The notes under the pieces were generated by a model. It made no database searches. It was not told the DNA's origin and saw only the letters and a list, made by a program, of their open reading frames with translations. A stretch of DNA of 64,000 nt from NCBI RefSeq assembly GCF_963676275.1, contig NZ_OY781091.1, positions 3,264,775 through 3,328,774 of the forward strand. The letters run 5' to 3'. The first letter of the stretch is position 1; every line of letters starts with the position of its first letter. This document shows, in pieces, positions 37,254-47,510 of this stretch. Source of the DNA: an uncultured Cohaesibacter sp. GTDB lineage: Bacteria > Pseudomonadota > Alphaproteobacteria > Rhizobiales > Cohaesibacteraceae. A program made the position numbers and the translations under genes.

Positions 37254-39206
37254 CTATTCCGCAGCGACAACATCCTGTTCGCGCGCGCGGCGAATGTCCG
37301 GGGCGATGGCTTCATCGACAAGCGAGGCGATGGCTTCTGCCAGCGACATCGAGGTCTGATGCTTGGAGCCCAGACGACGGATCGAAACGCTGTTCTCCTC
37401 GGCTTCCTTCTTGCCGCAGACCAGCAGTGCCGGAACCTTGGCCAGCGAATGCTCACGGACCTTGTAGTTGATCTTCTCGTTGCGAAGATCGGTCTCGACA
37501 TTGAGCCCGGCCTTGGTCAGCTTGGCCGCCACTTCGCGGGCATAGTCATCGGCCTCGGAGGTAATGGTCGCAACCACCACCTGAAGCGGAGCAAGCCAGA
37601 GCGGGAAATGTCCGGCATAATGCTCGATCAGAATGCCGGTGAAGCGTTCCAGCGAACCGAACAGCGCACGGTGGATCATCACCGGATGAACCTTGTTGCC
37701 GTCGGTGTCGATATAGAAGGCACCAAGACGCCCCGGCAGGTTGAGGTCAACCTGAACCGTGCCGCACTGCCAGTCACGCCCGATGGCGTCACGCAGAACA
37801 TATTCCAGTTTCGGACCATAGAAAGCCCCCTCACCCGGATTCAGCGTCCATTCCTGCCCGGCGGCATCGATAGCGGTCTTCAGGGCATTTTCAGCCGCAT
37901 CCCAGACAGCATCGGACCCAACACGCTTTTCAGGGCGATCGGAGAATTTCACCCGAATGTCGGTAAAGCCGAAGTCATGATAGATCGACATGATCTGTTC
38001 ATGCAGATCGACGCAAACCTGGGTAATCTGGTCTTCGGCACAGAAGACATGAGCGTCATCCTGCGTGAAGTGACGCACGCGCATCATGCCATGCAGGGCA
38101 CCCGATGGCTCATAGCGATGCACCTTGCCGAATTCGGCAATCTTCAAAGGCAGGTCACGATAGGATTTAAGACCATTCTTGAAAATCTGCACATGGCCCG
38201 GGCAGTTCATCGGCTTGCAGCAGAAGATCCGCTCGTCAGGGGTCTGGGTGGTGAACATATTTTCACCGAACTTCTCCCAGTGGCCGGACTGTTCCCAAAG
38301 CGTCCGCTCCATCATGTCCGGGCTGTTGACTTCATGATAGTCCCAGCTCTTCTGACGGCGGCGCATATAGGTGATCAGGCTCTGGAACAGGGTCCAGCCC
38401 TTGTCATGCCAGAAAACGGACCCCGGAGCCTCTTCCTGAAAATGGAACAGATCCATCTCGCGGCCAAGTTTGCGGTGATCGCGTTTTTCCGCTTCTTCCA
38501 GACGGGTCAGATGATCCTTGAGATCCTTCTCCGATGCCCATGCGGTGCCATAGATGCGACTCAGCATGGCATTATTGGAATCACCGCGCCAATAGGCACC
38601 GGCCACCTTCATCAGCTTGAAGGCCTTGCCGATCTGACCGGTGGAGGTCATGTGTGGCCCACGGCAAAGATCGAGCCATTCGCCCTGCCGGTAGATCTTG
38701 ACATCTTCCCCCTCGGGGATCGCGTCAACCAGTTCCACCTTGTAGCTTTCGCCCTTGTCGGAGAAATGCTTCTTGGCAACGTCCCGACTCCAGACTTCTC
38801 TGGTGAAAGGCTCATTGCGGTCGATGATTTCGCCCATTTTCTTTTCGATCAGGGCAAGATCTTCGGTGGTGAAAGGCTCGCTGCGCGCAAAGTCATAATA
38901 GAAGCCATTGTCGATGACCGGTCCAATGGTAACCTGCGTGCCGGGAAACAGTTCCTGCACAGCTTCGGCCATCACATGGGCCGCGTCATGGCGGATCAAT
39001 TCAAGCGCTACCTCATCGGTGCGCGTCACGATCTCGATTTTGGCATCGTCGGAAATCGGGGCTGCCAGATCGACCAGTTCGCCGTCCAGCTTCATTGCCA
39101 CGGCCTTCTTGGCCAGAGATTTGGAAATGCCCAGTGCAACATCGACGCCGCTCACGCCCTTGTCATATTCACGAACAGATCCGTCGGGGAAAGTCAGATT
39201 GACCAT
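37254..39206 (-). CDS. thrS: Threonyl-tRNA synthetase
   Basis: 650 residues, full length. It has an N-terminal TGS domain ([17 protein letters not shown]), the editing domain with [34 protein letters not shown] (HxxxH pattern), the class II catalytic core with [12 protein letters not shown] and [21 protein letters not shown], and a C-terminal anticodon-binding domain. It charges tRNA-Thr and removes mischarged serine. It ends at a strong terminator and is transcribed alone or after yidD. Confidence 0.97.
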   Translation of the reverse strand: MVNLTFPDGSVREYDKGVSGVDVALGISKSLAKKAVAMKLDGELVDLAAPISDDAKIEIVTRTDEVALELIRHDAAHVMAEAVQELFPGTQVTIGPVIDNGFYYDFARSEPFTTEDLALIEKKMGEIIDRNEPFTREVWSRDVAKKHFSDKGESYKVELVDAIPEGEDVKIYRQGEWLDLCRGPHMTSTGQIGKAFKLMKVAGAYWRGDSNNAMLSRIYGTAWASEKDLKDHLTRLEEAEKRDHRKLGREMDLFHFQEEAPGSVFWHDKGWTLFQSLITYMRRRQKSWDYHEVNSPDMMERTLWEQSGHWEKFGENMFTTQTPDERIFCCKPMNCPGHVQIFKNGLKSYRDLPLKIAEFGKVHRYEPSGALHGMMRVRHFTQDDAHVFCAEDQITQVCVDLHEQIMSIYHDFGFTDIRVKFSDRPEKRVGSDAVWDAAENALKTAIDAAGQEWTLNPGEGAFYGPKLEYVLRDAIGRDWQCGTVQVDLNLPGRLGAFYIDTDGNKVHPVMIHRALFGSLERFTGILIEHYAGHFPLWLAPLQVVVATITSEADDYAREVAAKLTKAGLNVETDLRNEKINYKVREHSLAKVPALLVCGKKEAEENSVSIRRLGSKHQTSMSLAEAIASLVDEAIAPDIRRAREQDVVAAE

Positions 39207-39320
39207 AGTCGTCTCCTGCTCAACTCCTGCCTACAACGCAGGTAAGCTGTCGGGTCCGCAGACCCATATGTTTCATATTAGCGATATATCAGATGGCCCG
39301 TTGGTCCGGAGTTGCGCTTC

Positions 39321-39629
39321 TCACCGAGGGGGACCCAACTTGGTCTCCGGGTCGATGTGATCACCACCCCATAGGCCGTATGTCCATGGTTTATACCACG
39401 CCGAACCTTGAGGCAACCTTTCCGGTACAGGATCAAAGCCGCTATGCCCGAATGGATGACAACGCAGGATTCGCGCCAGCCCCATCCAGCCCCCGGCCCA
39501 GAATCCGAACCGGCCGATTGCCTCTTCGGTATAGCGCGAACAGGTCGGCTGATAGCGACAGGCCCGACCAACGAAGGGCGAGAGGAAGATCTGGTAGAGC
39601 TTGATCAGCCCGATGGCGAGATATTTCAT
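39321..39629 (-). CDS. yidD: Membrane protein insertion efficiency factor YidD
   Basis: 102 residues. The family signature is complete: [33 protein letters not shown] and [23 protein letters not shown]. YidD is a small inner-membrane-associated protein that helps YidC insert proteins; three conserved cysteines (ACR, TCS, RCHP) are present. It overlaps the upstream IscU-like gene by 4 bases, so the two are translationally coupled. Confidence 0.95.
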   Translation of the reverse strand: MKYLAIGLIKLYQIFLSPFVGRACRYQPTCSRYTEEAIGRFGFWAGGWMGLARILRCHPFGHSGFDPVPERLPQGSAWYKPWTYGLWGGDHIDPETKLGPPR

Positions 39630-40057
39630 ACAGTCTCTGCAATCTGCTCAAACGCATCCACCACCGCATCGAACACCAGCAAGGTCGATGCATGGCGCGC
39701 CGGATAATTCTTCACCGGCTGAAGAAATTTCAAATCATCCCATTTGCCAGTTGGCGGCGTGCCATCTTCCTGCAACATGGCCTGCATCTCTGCGCGCAAC
39801 TGCCGCAGTTCGGCCAGATCTGAGCCGATGATCTGTCGCCCGACGACAGAGGCCGCAGCTTGGCCCAACGCGCAGGCATTCACCGTCTGGCCAAAGTCGG
39901 CAACCTTGCCATCCTCAACCACAAGATCCACTTCGATGGTCGAGCCGCACAGTTTGCTATGAGCCTTGGCCGACGCCATTGGCGCCGCAAGGCGCTGCAA
40001 CTGGGGAATATTCCCTGCAAATTCGAGAATTTTCTTATTATAAACATCGTCCAGCAT
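39626..40057 (-). CDS. Iron-sulfur cluster scaffold-like protein (IscU/SufU/NifU-N family)
   Basis: 143 residues with the NifU N-terminal fold: [41 protein letters not shown] and [19 protein letters not shown]. Two of the three usual cluster cysteines are there (LCGS and NACALG); where the third normally stands, the sequence is [19 protein letters not shown], with a serine. Variants like this are common in alphaproteobacteria beside yidD; whether they hold a cluster is unclear. Divergent from folE. Confidence 0.85.
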   Translation of the reverse strand: MLDDVYNKKILEFAGNIPQLQRLAAPMASAKAHSKLCGSTIEVDLVVEDGKVADFGQTVNACALGQAAASVVGRQIIGSDLAELRQLRAEMQAMLQEDGTPPTGKWDDLKFLQPVKNYPARHASTLLVFDAVVDAFEQIAETV

Positions 40058-40307
40058 GAAATTCTCTCTTCTGCTTGCAATAAGCGATCCAAATCTCGCA
40101 ATTATCCCTATAACGCCTATATAGGAATAAAAACAAGAAAAGCAGCAGCTCGACTATAGAAATCATCGGAAGAGAAGGTTATAACGTAACACAACCATCC
40201 AAAAATGATTTCCTGCTGACAAATTGCAAAAAAAGTGCATGATGGCGCAACCGGACGACAGGTTTGCCTGCGATCATGCCTCATGAAGAAAGGCGAACAG
40301 ATCTGTC

Positions 40308-41036
40308 ATGGATATGATTGTCGATTCCAGCGAGTCCGCTGGCGATAAGGTTGAAGAGGGGCAAGAAAACGCCTTGAAGAACAACAAGCAAAAACAGCTG
40401 CATGCAGTAGCCGATCTGGAACAACAGCTCGAAGAACCATCTGACAGCTGGGCCTTGGCTGATCGCCCCTCCCGCAAGGAGGCCGAAGAGGCCGTGCGCA
40501 CCCTGATCCGCTGGATTGGCGACGATCCTGCACGCGAAGGTCTGCTCGATACACCAAAGCGCGTGGTCAAAGCCTATGAAGAGCTTTACCGCGGCTATCG
40601 CGAAGATCCTGCAGGCCCCCTTGAACGCATGTTCGAAGAAGTCAATGGCTACGAAGACATGGTGCTGCTACGCGATGTGGAATTTTTCTCCGCCTGCGAA
40701 CATCACATGGTGCCCTTCGTCGGCAAGGCACATATCGCCTACTATCCGTCCAACGGCGTTGTCGGCCTCTCCAAGCTCGCCCGCGTGATTGACACTTTCG
40801 CGCGCCGCTTGCAGACACAGGAAAGCCTGACCGAACAGATCATCGAGACGATCGAAACGACGCTGGCTCCGCGCGGCATTGCCCTGCTCATCGAGGCAGA
40901 GCATATGTGCATGACCATGCGCGGCGTGCGCAAGAGAGGCGCCTCGACCGTTACCACCCGCTTCACCGGCGTTTTTGCCGCGGATGTCGACAAGCAGAAC
41001 CGCTTCATGAGCCTGACCGGCGAATGCCGCGGCTGA
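40308..41036 (+). CDS. folE: GTP cyclohydrolase I
   Basis: 242 residues. The catalytic domain has the zinc ligands in [20 protein letters not shown] and [15 protein letters not shown], and the [19 protein letters not shown] helix. It converts GTP to dihydroneopterin triphosphate, the first step of folate synthesis. The N-terminal 50 residues are charged and longer than in short family members. An in-frame ATG at 40314 could also be the start. The gene ends shortly before a strong terminator. Confidence 0.96.
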   Translation: MDMIVDSSESAGDKVEEGQENALKNNKQKQLHAVADLEQQLEEPSDSWALADRPSRKEAEEAVRTLIRWIGDDPAREGLLDTPKRVVKAYEELYRGYREDPAGPLERMFEEVNGYEDMVLLRDVEFFSACEHHMVPFVGKAHIAYYPSNGVVGLSKLARVIDTFARRLQTQESLTEQIIETIETTLAPRGIALLIEAEHMCMTMRGVRKRGASTVTTRFTGVFAADVDKQNRFMSLTGECRG

Positions 41037-41100
41037 CATCGCAACCGGTTGCCGTTAGCAGCCGGAAGGATGCCACAATGCTGGCGACAGTTTGAAAAAC

Positions 41101-41126
41101 ACAAAAGGGGCGCTGCGCCCCTTTTC
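41101..41126 (+). terminator. Intrinsic terminator after folE
   Basis: AAAAGGGGCG CT GCGCCCCTTTT at 41103-41125 forms a near-perfect stem followed by a U tract. Confidence 0.85.
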
Positions 41127-41207
41127 CATGACATGTTTCTGAAGAACGATATTTTACAGATAAATTGAGGCGGCGTTTCGCCTCTGCCCCCATGCTAGAG
41201 GCCCGCC

Positions 41208-41660
41208 ATGACCACTCCCTTTGCCAACCGCGCCAACATGAGCAACAAAGAAATCGAGCTGGGCACAGATTTCGCGCCGAAATTTGACGACAAGGGATTG
41301 ATCGCCTGCATCGTCACCGACGCAGACAGCGGCGATGTCGTCATGTTCGCCTATATGAATGAAGAAAGCCTCGGCCTGACGCTGCAAACCGGCGAGGCCC
41401 ATTACTGGAGCCGTTCGCGTCAGGAACTCTGGCACAAGGGCGCCACCAGCGGCAATGTGCAGGATGTCATCGAACTGCGAACCGACTGCGATCAGGATGC
41501 CATCTGGATCAAGGTGCGCACCCGTGGAGCCAGCGCCAATTGCCATCAGGGCTACAAATCCTGCTTCTACCGTTCGGCAGAACTGGCCAATGGCAAGGGC
41601 CAGCTGACTTTCAGGGAAGACAAGCCGCTGTTCGACCCTCAGGAAGTCTACAAGAAATAG
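41208..41660 (+). CDS. hisI: Phosphoribosyl-AMP cyclohydrolase
   Basis: 150 residues, the single-domain HisI form. Signatures: DKGLIACIVTDADSGDVVMFAYMN, TGEAHYWSRSRQELWHKGATSGN, the metal-binding TDCDQDAIW and CHQGYKSCFYR. It opens the adenine ring of phosphoribosyl-AMP in histidine synthesis. The second ATG at 41238 (MSNKEIELG) is an alternative start. The HisE function must be encoded elsewhere. Confidence 0.95.
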   Translation: MTTPFANRANMSNKEIELGTDFAPKFDDKGLIACIVTDADSGDVVMFAYMNEESLGLTLQTGEAHYWSRSRQELWHKGATSGNVQDVIELRTDCDQDAIWIKVRTRGASANCHQGYKSCFYRSAELANGKGQLTFREDKPLFDPQEVYKK

Positions 41661-41737
41661 CCCATGCCCGAAACCGGGCACTTGCAAGCTTCAAAATCCG
41701 GACAGGCCGCAGAGCATCGGCCTATCCTGCGTGTCAA

Positions 41738-42166
41738 TCAGCCAGCTGCGATATAGGCGCGCATGTCTTCCGCTTCACGCTCGGTCTCTTCAATGCGGAA
41801 TTTGACCACGTCACCGATGGAAACCAGACCGGCAATCTTGTCATCCTTGAGCACAGGCATATGACGGAACCGCCCCGATGTCATGCGTGCCATAACCGAA
41901 GCAATGGTTTCATCTTCGCTGCAGGTAATAACCTTGCTGGTCATGAATTCACTGGCTGGTCTGAGCAGCGCCGAACCACCGTGATGGCTCAAGGCCCGGA
42001 CAATATCGCGTTCGGACAGGATGCCGCAAAGCGTCTCGCCCTTGGCGATCAGGATGGCACCAACCCCATTGTCCCGCAGCATCTTGACGGCATCAATCAG
42101 GGTCGTTTCCGGTTCGCTCTTGAATACTGCACGCCCCTTCTGATTGAGAATCGTGGCAATCGTCAT
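41738..42166 (-). CDS. CBS domain protein
   Basis: 142 residues from the ATG at 42166 (GGGAG upstream); the longer frame begins at a TTG. It is a pair of CBS motifs: IATILNQKGRAVFKSEPETTLIDAVKMLRDNGVGAILI and ASEFMTSKVITCSEDETIASVMARMTSGRFRHMPVLKD, forming one Bateman module that may bind adenosine nucleotides. No effector domain is attached. Such stand-alone proteins are common in Rhizobiales. Confidence 0.92.
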   Translation of the reverse strand: MTIATILNQKGRAVFKSEPETTLIDAVKMLRDNGVGAILIAKGETLCGILSERDIVRALSHHGGSALLRPASEFMTSKVITCSEDETIASVMARMTSGRFRHMPVLKDDKIAGLVSIGDVVKFRIEETEREAEDMRAYIAAG

Positions 42167-42421
42167 AAATCGGGTCTCCCTCTTCAAAGGTTGCTCAATT
42201 GCATGACTTGCCCGTGATACTCCATGCAGACCACAAGCATGTTCATGTCTCTGGACCCCGAAGTGTGCGACATGTTGATGCAGTAAGCAAGATCCGCAGC
42301 CCCTGACTTAAGCATAACGCCCCGCTCCTGATCTGCGCAAAAACCAGCACCCCAAAAGACAAATGGCGGAATTCCAAAGGAAAACCGCCATCGCCCAAAT
42401 CGTATCCATTGCTACCAGAGG

Positions 42422-43237
42422 CTATTTGATCACTTTAAGGTGATCCGGCCGCTTTTTCGGCGGTTCCTTCTTGGGCGGCTTGGGCTTGCGCGGAGGGCGC
42501 GTATAGGGATCCAGATAGGGAAAGACCAGCAATCCGGCGATGAAACCGCCAAGATGGGCTTCCCAGGCAATGCTCGCCCCTCCCCCAACAAAAGAGAAGA
42601 GACCGAAAACGAGGTTGAGAACCAGCCAGATGATCAGGAATCCCATGGCCTGCCGGTTCTGCCGCAATTGGGCAAGACTGAGACAGGGATAGCGATTGCC
42701 CCCCTGCAAACCGGAAAAGCCCATCATGCCGCCACTGAAGGCAAAGCGCGCGGAAGCCGCCATCGCACCGGAGAGCACCGCAGAAACGCCGACAAGCGGC
42801 GACTGGCTGCCAAAGTGAATCAGCAGATGCACCAAGGCGCCCGCAGCGGCTGTGATGACGAAAAAGATCAGGAAATTCCTGGTTCCGATTCGGCGCACAA
42901 TGACGGTGGCGAAAATCATCATCCAGACGGAATTGAGAATGACATGCATCCAGCCACCATGCAGAAAGGCATAGGTGACAAAGGTCCAGATATCGCCCAA
43001 CACCCCACCGGGGAAGGAAAAGACCTCGGACGCAGCGCCATAGCGGACGGGAAGAAAGGAAAAGGTCAGCAGCAGCATTTCTTCCTGATCATATGACAGC
43101 AGGAAGGATTGCGCAGCCTGAATGGCAATCATGATACCGGCCAGCACCATAACCACGGTCGGCAGGTTGAACATGGGTTCTCTGGGGGGCTTCATGCCCG
43201 GTGGCATGTGCCATGAGCCACGCGGTTGCAGGGCCAT
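42422..43237 (-). CDS. Rhomboid-family intramembrane serine protease
   Basis: 271 residues with six expected membrane helices. The catalytic serine is in LVGVSAVLSGAMAA (GxSx) and the histidine in AWEAHLGGFIAGLLVFP; the loop YAFLHGGWMHVILNSVWM carries the family HxxxHxxxN. Rhomboids cut membrane-spanning substrates in the lipid bilayer. The C-terminal tail is a lysine/proline repeat (PPRKPKPPKKEPPKKRP), cytoplasmic by the positive-inside rule. Confidence 0.92.
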   Translation of the reverse strand: MALQPRGSWHMPPGMKPPREPMFNLPTVVMVLAGIMIAIQAAQSFLLSYDQEEMLLLTFSFLPVRYGAASEVFSFPGGVLGDIWTFVTYAFLHGGWMHVILNSVWMMIFATVIVRRIGTRNFLIFFVITAAAGALVHLLIHFGSQSPLVGVSAVLSGAMAASARFAFSGGMMGFSGLQGGNRYPCLSLAQLRQNRQAMGFLIIWLVLNLVFGLFSFVGGGASIAWEAHLGGFIAGLLVFPYLDPYTRPPRKPKPPKKEPPKKRPDHLKVIK

Positions 43238-43746
43238 GAGGGTTCCTTTCCTCTTTATAATTCGGCTTCCATACAGATAAGGCAGATGAGCGCCCCATCA
43301 AGATATGGATAATCTGGCAAGCCAATATAGGCCCTTTTTAGCCAAAGAATGTTAATGGCCAGCCAAGGCGGCAGCGCTGTAGACAAAAAAAAGCCATCCT
43401 CTGATCGGACGATCATCGGGATGGCCGGATTTCCCGACATGGCGGGAAAGTCATCTAAGAGCCGTCGCACCAGACTGTAGGAGTTCGATCTGATGCTAGT
43501 GGATCTGTTAACACCCTGTTTACACTAATCCACCCCCGACCACAACTGAAACCGTTCGTTAACCTTAACACAGCAAGAGAGGTTAACATTTCCTTGCTTC
43601 GCACCTATAATTTCACTCAATGGCCTGCGACTGACCCGCGATTGGCATGCTCCCTGCTTCCATCTGGTGGCAAAAGAAAAAGAAATCCCGTTCTGCACCA
43701 ACTTGAAACAGGTCAGCTGCAGAACTGCCCCAGATAGAGACTCAAA
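43238..43746. other. Intergenic region with TTAA half-sites and an orphan terminator
   Basis: 509 bases between the rhomboid gene and the PAS_5 gene. TTAACACCCTGTTTA (43507-43521) is a one-mismatch CtrA box and further GTTAAC half-sites lie at 43558-43585. The left part holds a minus-strand terminator with no gene before it. No protein-coding gene is seen. Confidence 0.45.
43386..43455 (-). ncRNA. Candidate small RNA (orphan terminator with preceding hairpin)
   Basis: On the minus strand TTTCCCGCCATGTCGGGAAA (43431-43450) folds into a hairpin. It is followed by a second stem, GCCATCC with GGATGGC (ends at about 43423 and 43394), and then eight T. No annotated gene ends here, so the terminator may belong to a small RNA starting right of 43455. 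The 5' end is unknown. Confidence 0.35.
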
Positions 43747-44409
43747 ATGAAACATCAGGTGACGCGCGAACTGTTTTCTTATTGGGATGGCCTGAGAGGC
43801 GGACGGACGGCCCCGGAGCGCAGTGACATCGATCCGGCAGAAATCCATCAGATCCTCGGCGATACCTTCATCCTGGAATATGATAACGAGACAAGCCTGA
43901 CCTTCCGTCTGGCTGGCACGCGCCTTTGTGGCTCTTTCTGCCGCGAATTGAAGGGACGCAATTTCTTTGATCTGTGGAGCCCGGAAGACCTGTCCAGCAT
44001 GAAGCTCCTGCTAACTGCAGTGATTGAGGACGAAGCTGCCGCCGTCGTTGGATTCAAAGGAAAAACCGAGCGAAATCAAGAACTTGATTTTGAGTCCATC
44101 CTGCTACCCTTGCGCCATTATGGTCAGCCGAAAAGCCGCCTTCTGGGGGCGGCCAGCCCGGCAGACATGCCCTACTGGATTGGCATCTGGCCGGTGCGTG
44201 AGCTTACCATCAGCTCCATGCGCCTGATCTGGCCGGACGAACGCCCCGCCTTCATGCGCAATCAGGAGCATCCTCCAAAGCTGCAGCATAAATTCGGCCT
44301 TACGCCGTCAACATCCATTCTCCCTCCCGCCGTCGGGCATAACCACCATATCACGCCGGAGCGTCGTATCGGTCATCTGACGGTTATCGAAGGCGGCAGA
44401 CGGGACTGA
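43747..44409 (+). CDS. PAS_5-family protein
   Basis: 220 residues. The sequence TRELFSYWDGLRGGRTAPERSDIDPAEI, LGDTFILEYDNETSLTFRLAGTRLCGSFCRELKG and FFDLWSPEDLSSM is typical of the PAS_5 family of alphaproteobacteria, single PAS domains with unknown ligand. No output domain is attached. Half-sites for CtrA lie upstream. It is followed by the PilZ gene on the same strand about 140 bp on; the two may take part in the same control of surface or motility, but this is inference. Confidence 0.85.
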   Translation: MKHQVTRELFSYWDGLRGGRTAPERSDIDPAEIHQILGDTFILEYDNETSLTFRLAGTRLCGSFCRELKGRNFFDLWSPEDLSSMKLLLTAVIEDEAAAVVGFKGKTERNQELDFESILLPLRHYGQPKSRLLGAASPADMPYWIGIWPVRELTISSMRLIWPDERPAFMRNQEHPPKLQHKFGLTPSTSILPPAVGHNHHITPERRIGHLTVIEGGRRD

Positions 44410-44545
44410 TTGACCTTGCGAAATGGGACATTCTGTTGCCAATAGCAGAATTTTTACGATAGACATGCAAGAAGCGGAATGACAAAAGGCTTTGTTAACC
44501 ATGGAGGGAATAGGATGGCTCTACACTCGTCCATCTTGTCCAGAT

Positions 44546-45175
44546 ATGGCAGAAAAGCAATTTTTTATGTCCGCAGTAGCAAAAAAATCTGTCCTACCGC
44601 GCATTACCGAGCGCCGTCGCCATCAACGCGTGAAAGTGAACCTTCTTGGCCGCTTCATGCTTGAAAACAAGACGGAATATCCCTGCCAGGTGATCAATAT
44701 GTCACCGGGCGGGATGGCCATGATCACCCCGATCCGGGGAGAAATCGGTGAACGGGTCATTGCATATATCGATCATATCGGACGAATCGAAGGCAAGATT
44801 GTCAGAAAAATCGAAGGTGGCTTTGCAATCACCGTCGACGCAACAGTGCGCAAACGTGACAAGCTGGCCTCTCAGCTGACATGGCTGGCCAACCGTCATC
44901 TGCTTGACCTGCCAGAAGATCGCCGCCACGAACGCAGACAGCCCAAACAGCCGATCACCAAGCTCGTTCTGCCTGATGGCACTGAACATATCTGCCGCGT
45001 GCTCGATCTGTCCCTGTCGGGAGCTGCCATCAAGACCACTGTCCGCCCTGCTGTTGGCAAGGAAGTCAGTATCGGCAAGATCCGCGCCCGTATCGTGCGC
45101 CATCTTGAAGAAGGACTGGCAGTGGAATTTGCCGCCGTGCAGGACAGCGCAGAGATCGACAAGAATCTGCGTTAA
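44546..45175 (+). CDS. Protein with two PilZ domains
   Basis: 209 residues from the ATG at 44546; other in-frame starts at 44501 and 44567 are possible and none has a strong ribosome site. The first PilZ domain has RRRHQRVKV and INMSPGG, with asparagine in place of the usual aspartate of DxSxxG; the second has RRHERRQP and LDLSLSGAAI, which keeps both c-di-GMP motifs. PilZ domains bind cyclic di-GMP to control motility or exopolysaccharide. The two domains may differ in binding ability. Confidence 0.85.
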   Translation: MAEKQFFMSAVAKKSVLPRITERRRHQRVKVNLLGRFMLENKTEYPCQVINMSPGGMAMITPIRGEIGERVIAYIDHIGRIEGKIVRKIEGGFAITVDATVRKRDKLASQLTWLANRHLLDLPEDRRHERRQPKQPITKLVLPDGTEHICRVLDLSLSGAAIKTTVRPAVGKEVSIGKIRARIVRHLEEGLAVEFAAVQDSAEIDKNLR

Positions 45176-45758
45176 CCGACGGTCCTTGACCCCTTTCTGC
45201 CAAACGCACCGAACCGGTCAGGCTCCCTGCCCAACAGGGGGCATCGGGCGATAACATTTGCCTGCACCTTCAGCAACCAACGCGCCCGGCAGCCAGTTTC
45301 CAAAGTAAAATCGATATATTTCCAAAAAGAATTTGCATTTTTTTTCAAGCCCAAAAACCGCACTGATGCAAGCGATCAGCATCAGAACGCCCCCTCGCCC
45401 TCCCCTTCCTCGACCATATTGTCCCTATTTGAAGCACCTTCGCGACCGAATAATGGACGCCAACAAACAAAAAATACGCTCTCCTGCACCCATCAGAAGA
45501 GATGTAAGCATATGGAATATATGGGAATTTCAAATCCAGACAATTTTAGATAAAATTGAATCCAACTTTGTCTTATTTTGGTTCAATATTGAATTTCATT
45601 TTATTCTTGTTTTGCTCAAATACTATTCAAATTCAATTTAAATATAAATCAAAGTAAAATCAAATATAGAAATTATTTTACTCAAAATTACTAGCAAATA
45701 TTCGAAAAATCTCAAATGAATACTTCTAATAATCTCCCTACAACGACGGGAGATAATC
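45176..45758. other. Long AT-rich intergenic region
   Basis: 583 bases without a recognised gene. The right part (about 45480-45730) is very AT-rich with many A and T runs, likely promoter or bent DNA before the next gene. No terminator or repeat is evident. Confidence 0.45.
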
Positions 45759-46340
45759 ATGAAGAAACGCATTTGGGGATTTGCTTTTTTCAGCCTTGCT
45801 TGCCTTGCCATTCCATTCGAGGCGGCGGCTGCCAGATATTCACCATTCATGACGCTACAAGGTGTAACGTCAGCCCCCATAGGGCATGTCAATTTTTGCC
45901 GAAACAATCCTGGTGAATGCAATTTGTCATTCAACTCCGATCAGGCCGTCAAGCTGTCCAAGGAGAGCTGGGCCAAGTTGATCAATGTGAATGGCTATGT
46001 GAATCAGTCCATCAAGCCGGTGACGGATGAAGAACTCTACCGCACAGAGGAGTTATGGACTTATCCAAGTTCTGCCGGAGACTGCGAAGACTTTGCGCTT
46101 TTGAAGCGCCGCATGCTCATCAAGGCCGGTTGGCCCGCAACGGCATTGCTTATTACGGTCGTGAAAGAAAAGAATGGCAACGGCCATGCCGTTCTGACCG
46201 TGCGCACGGATAGGGGAGATCTCATTCTCGACAATCAGGACTCAAGGATTCTGCCTTGGGACAAGACGCCTTATCATTATATCAAGCGTCAGGCTGCGCT
46301 TCACCCTTCCCAATGGACCGCCATTGCTGACACTCGCTAG
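45759..46340 (+). CDS. Transglutaminase-like cysteine protease (BTLCP family), exported
   Basis: 193 residues. A signal peptide (MKKRIWGFAFFSLACLAIPFEAAAA) precedes the BTLCP domain: EELWTYPSSAGDCEDFALLKRRML holds the catalytic cysteine, GNGHAVLTVRT the histidine and LDNQDSRILPW the aspartate. Family members act in the periplasm, often near type I secretion or c-di-GMP-controlled adhesion systems (LapG relatives). No LapA/LapD partner is seen here. Start has GGGAG upstream. It ends before a strong terminator. Confidence 0.92.
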   Translation: MKKRIWGFAFFSLACLAIPFEAAAARYSPFMTLQGVTSAPIGHVNFCRNNPGECNLSFNSDQAVKLSKESWAKLINVNGYVNQSIKPVTDEELYRTEELWTYPSSAGDCEDFALLKRRMLIKAGWPATALLITVVKEKNGNGHAVLTVRTDRGDLILDNQDSRILPWDKTPYHYIKRQAALHPSQWTAIADTR

Positions 46341-46431
46341 TCATGAAGAGCTTTTGCTTTCTCATTCTTGACCCTCACTTTGCTTTGCAAGCCTGATCGC
46401 GTCCCCACATCCCGTCCATTGCGATCAGGAT

Positions 46432-46467
46432 GGGCCAGTCGTCCCCGCGACTGGCCCGATTTTTTAT
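46432..46467 (+). terminator. Intrinsic terminator after the transglutaminase-like gene
   Basis: GGGCCAGTCG and CGACTGGCCC (46432-46456) form a 10-bp stem, followed by GATTTTTTA. Confidence 0.88.
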
Positions 46468-46509
46468 AGCCATGCTTTCCTGCACAGGCCCGCGTGGGGC
46501 GTGAACGGA

Positions 46510-47046
46510 TCACAGAAGTTTCAATTCGGCGGCAAAGCGTTTCCAGTTCAGCACATAATTGGCAGCCGAACGGCGCAATTTGGCGATGGCCTCTTCATCC
46601 AGATCACGCACCACCTTGCCCGGCATGCCCATCACGAGCGAATTGTCAGGAATGACCTTCCCTTCCGGAATCAGGGCTTTTGCACCAATCAGGCAATTGC
46701 GGCCAATTTTGGCGTGATTGAGCACCACGGCACCCATGCCGATCAGCGAATTGTCGCCAATGGTGCAGCCATGCAGGATGACATTATGCCCGATGGTGCA
46801 ATCCTCGCCGATGGTCAAAGGCGCACCCATATCCGTATGCAATGTGCTGCCTTCCTGAATATTGCTCCTGTCGCCAATCGTCAGAGGCTCATTGTCGCCT
46901 CTCAGAACCGCGCCGAACCAGACGCTGGCATCCTGCCCCAGAATGACCTTGCCGATCAAACTCGCATTGGGAGCGACCCAATAGGCCCCCTCTTCCGGCA
47001 GCGATGGTTTATTGTCTCCGAGTTGATATATGGGCACGCCACTCAC
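46510..47046 (-). CDS. Gamma-carbonic anhydrase family protein
   Basis: 178 residues, left-handed beta-helix of hexapeptide repeats. Characteristic stretches are [39 protein letters not shown] and [28 protein letters not shown], with the histidine ligands (LHTD, IGHN, LHGC). Members bind a zinc ion and many have carbonic anhydrase activity; others only resemble it. In the cytoplasm. Single gene. Confidence 0.92.
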   Translation of the reverse strand: MSGVPIYQLGDNKPSLPEEGAYWVAPNASLIGKVILGQDASVWFGAVLRGDNEPLTIGDRSNIQEGSTLHTDMGAPLTIGEDCTIGHNVILHGCTIGDNSLIGMGAVVLNHAKIGRNCLIGAKALIPEGKVIPDNSLVMGMPGKVVRDLDEEAIAKLRRSAANYVLNWKRFAAELKLL

Positions 47047-47180
47047 CTTTCAGCTTTCATCCTGTGCCAGCCCCAGAGACAGATCCTCCCTAGAAAATTC
47101 CCGGACGCAGGCACCACTTTATCGCCAACTCTTACCCCCAGATCCAGTTAGCAACAAGACGCAGCCGGAAATCTGTCCCC

Positions 47181-47510
47181 TCAGCTCATGGCGTTGGCAG
47201 CCACCGACAGCACATTCAGCCAGAAAACGCCGGAGCAGGCGCTCCAGATACCGGCAATGGCAGAGGAGCCAAACAGCCAGCCAATCGGACGCTGTTCAAT
47301 GCGGCGACCGCGCAGGGCATTGCGCATGATGATGAAAGGACCGGCAAACGTGCAAACGATGACAGAGGAGACGATACTCGCCCAACTGTTGATCGAGACC
47401 CGAAACCCGACAGGCTTGCGCGCCATGACCTGATAAAGACTGGCCAATATTCCAGCACACACAAAGCCAACGGCGGTGACATAAATAAGCGCTAACAGTT
47501 CAGGACCCAC
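47181..47510 (-). CDS. Small integral membrane protein
   Basis: 109 residues from a GTG at 47510, which has GGAGG at a good distance; an upstream continuation to 47648 lacks protein character. Three hydrophobic stretches (LLALIYVTAVGFVCAGILASLY, SIVSSVIVCTFAGPFIIM, WLFGSSAIAGIWSACSGVFWL) suggest three membrane helices. A similar unannotated family (DUF6949-like) exists in Rhizobiales; I am not certain of that match. No function known. Confidence 0.7.
   Translation of the reverse strand: MGPELLALIYVTAVGFVCAGILASLYQVMARKPVGFRVSINSWASIVSSVIVCTFAGPFIIMRNALRGRRIEQRPIGWLFGSSAIAGIWSACSGVFWLNVLSVAANAMS

Noticed and set aside
37089-39245. 718-codon plus-strand frame
   Set aside because: Antisense shadow of thrS.
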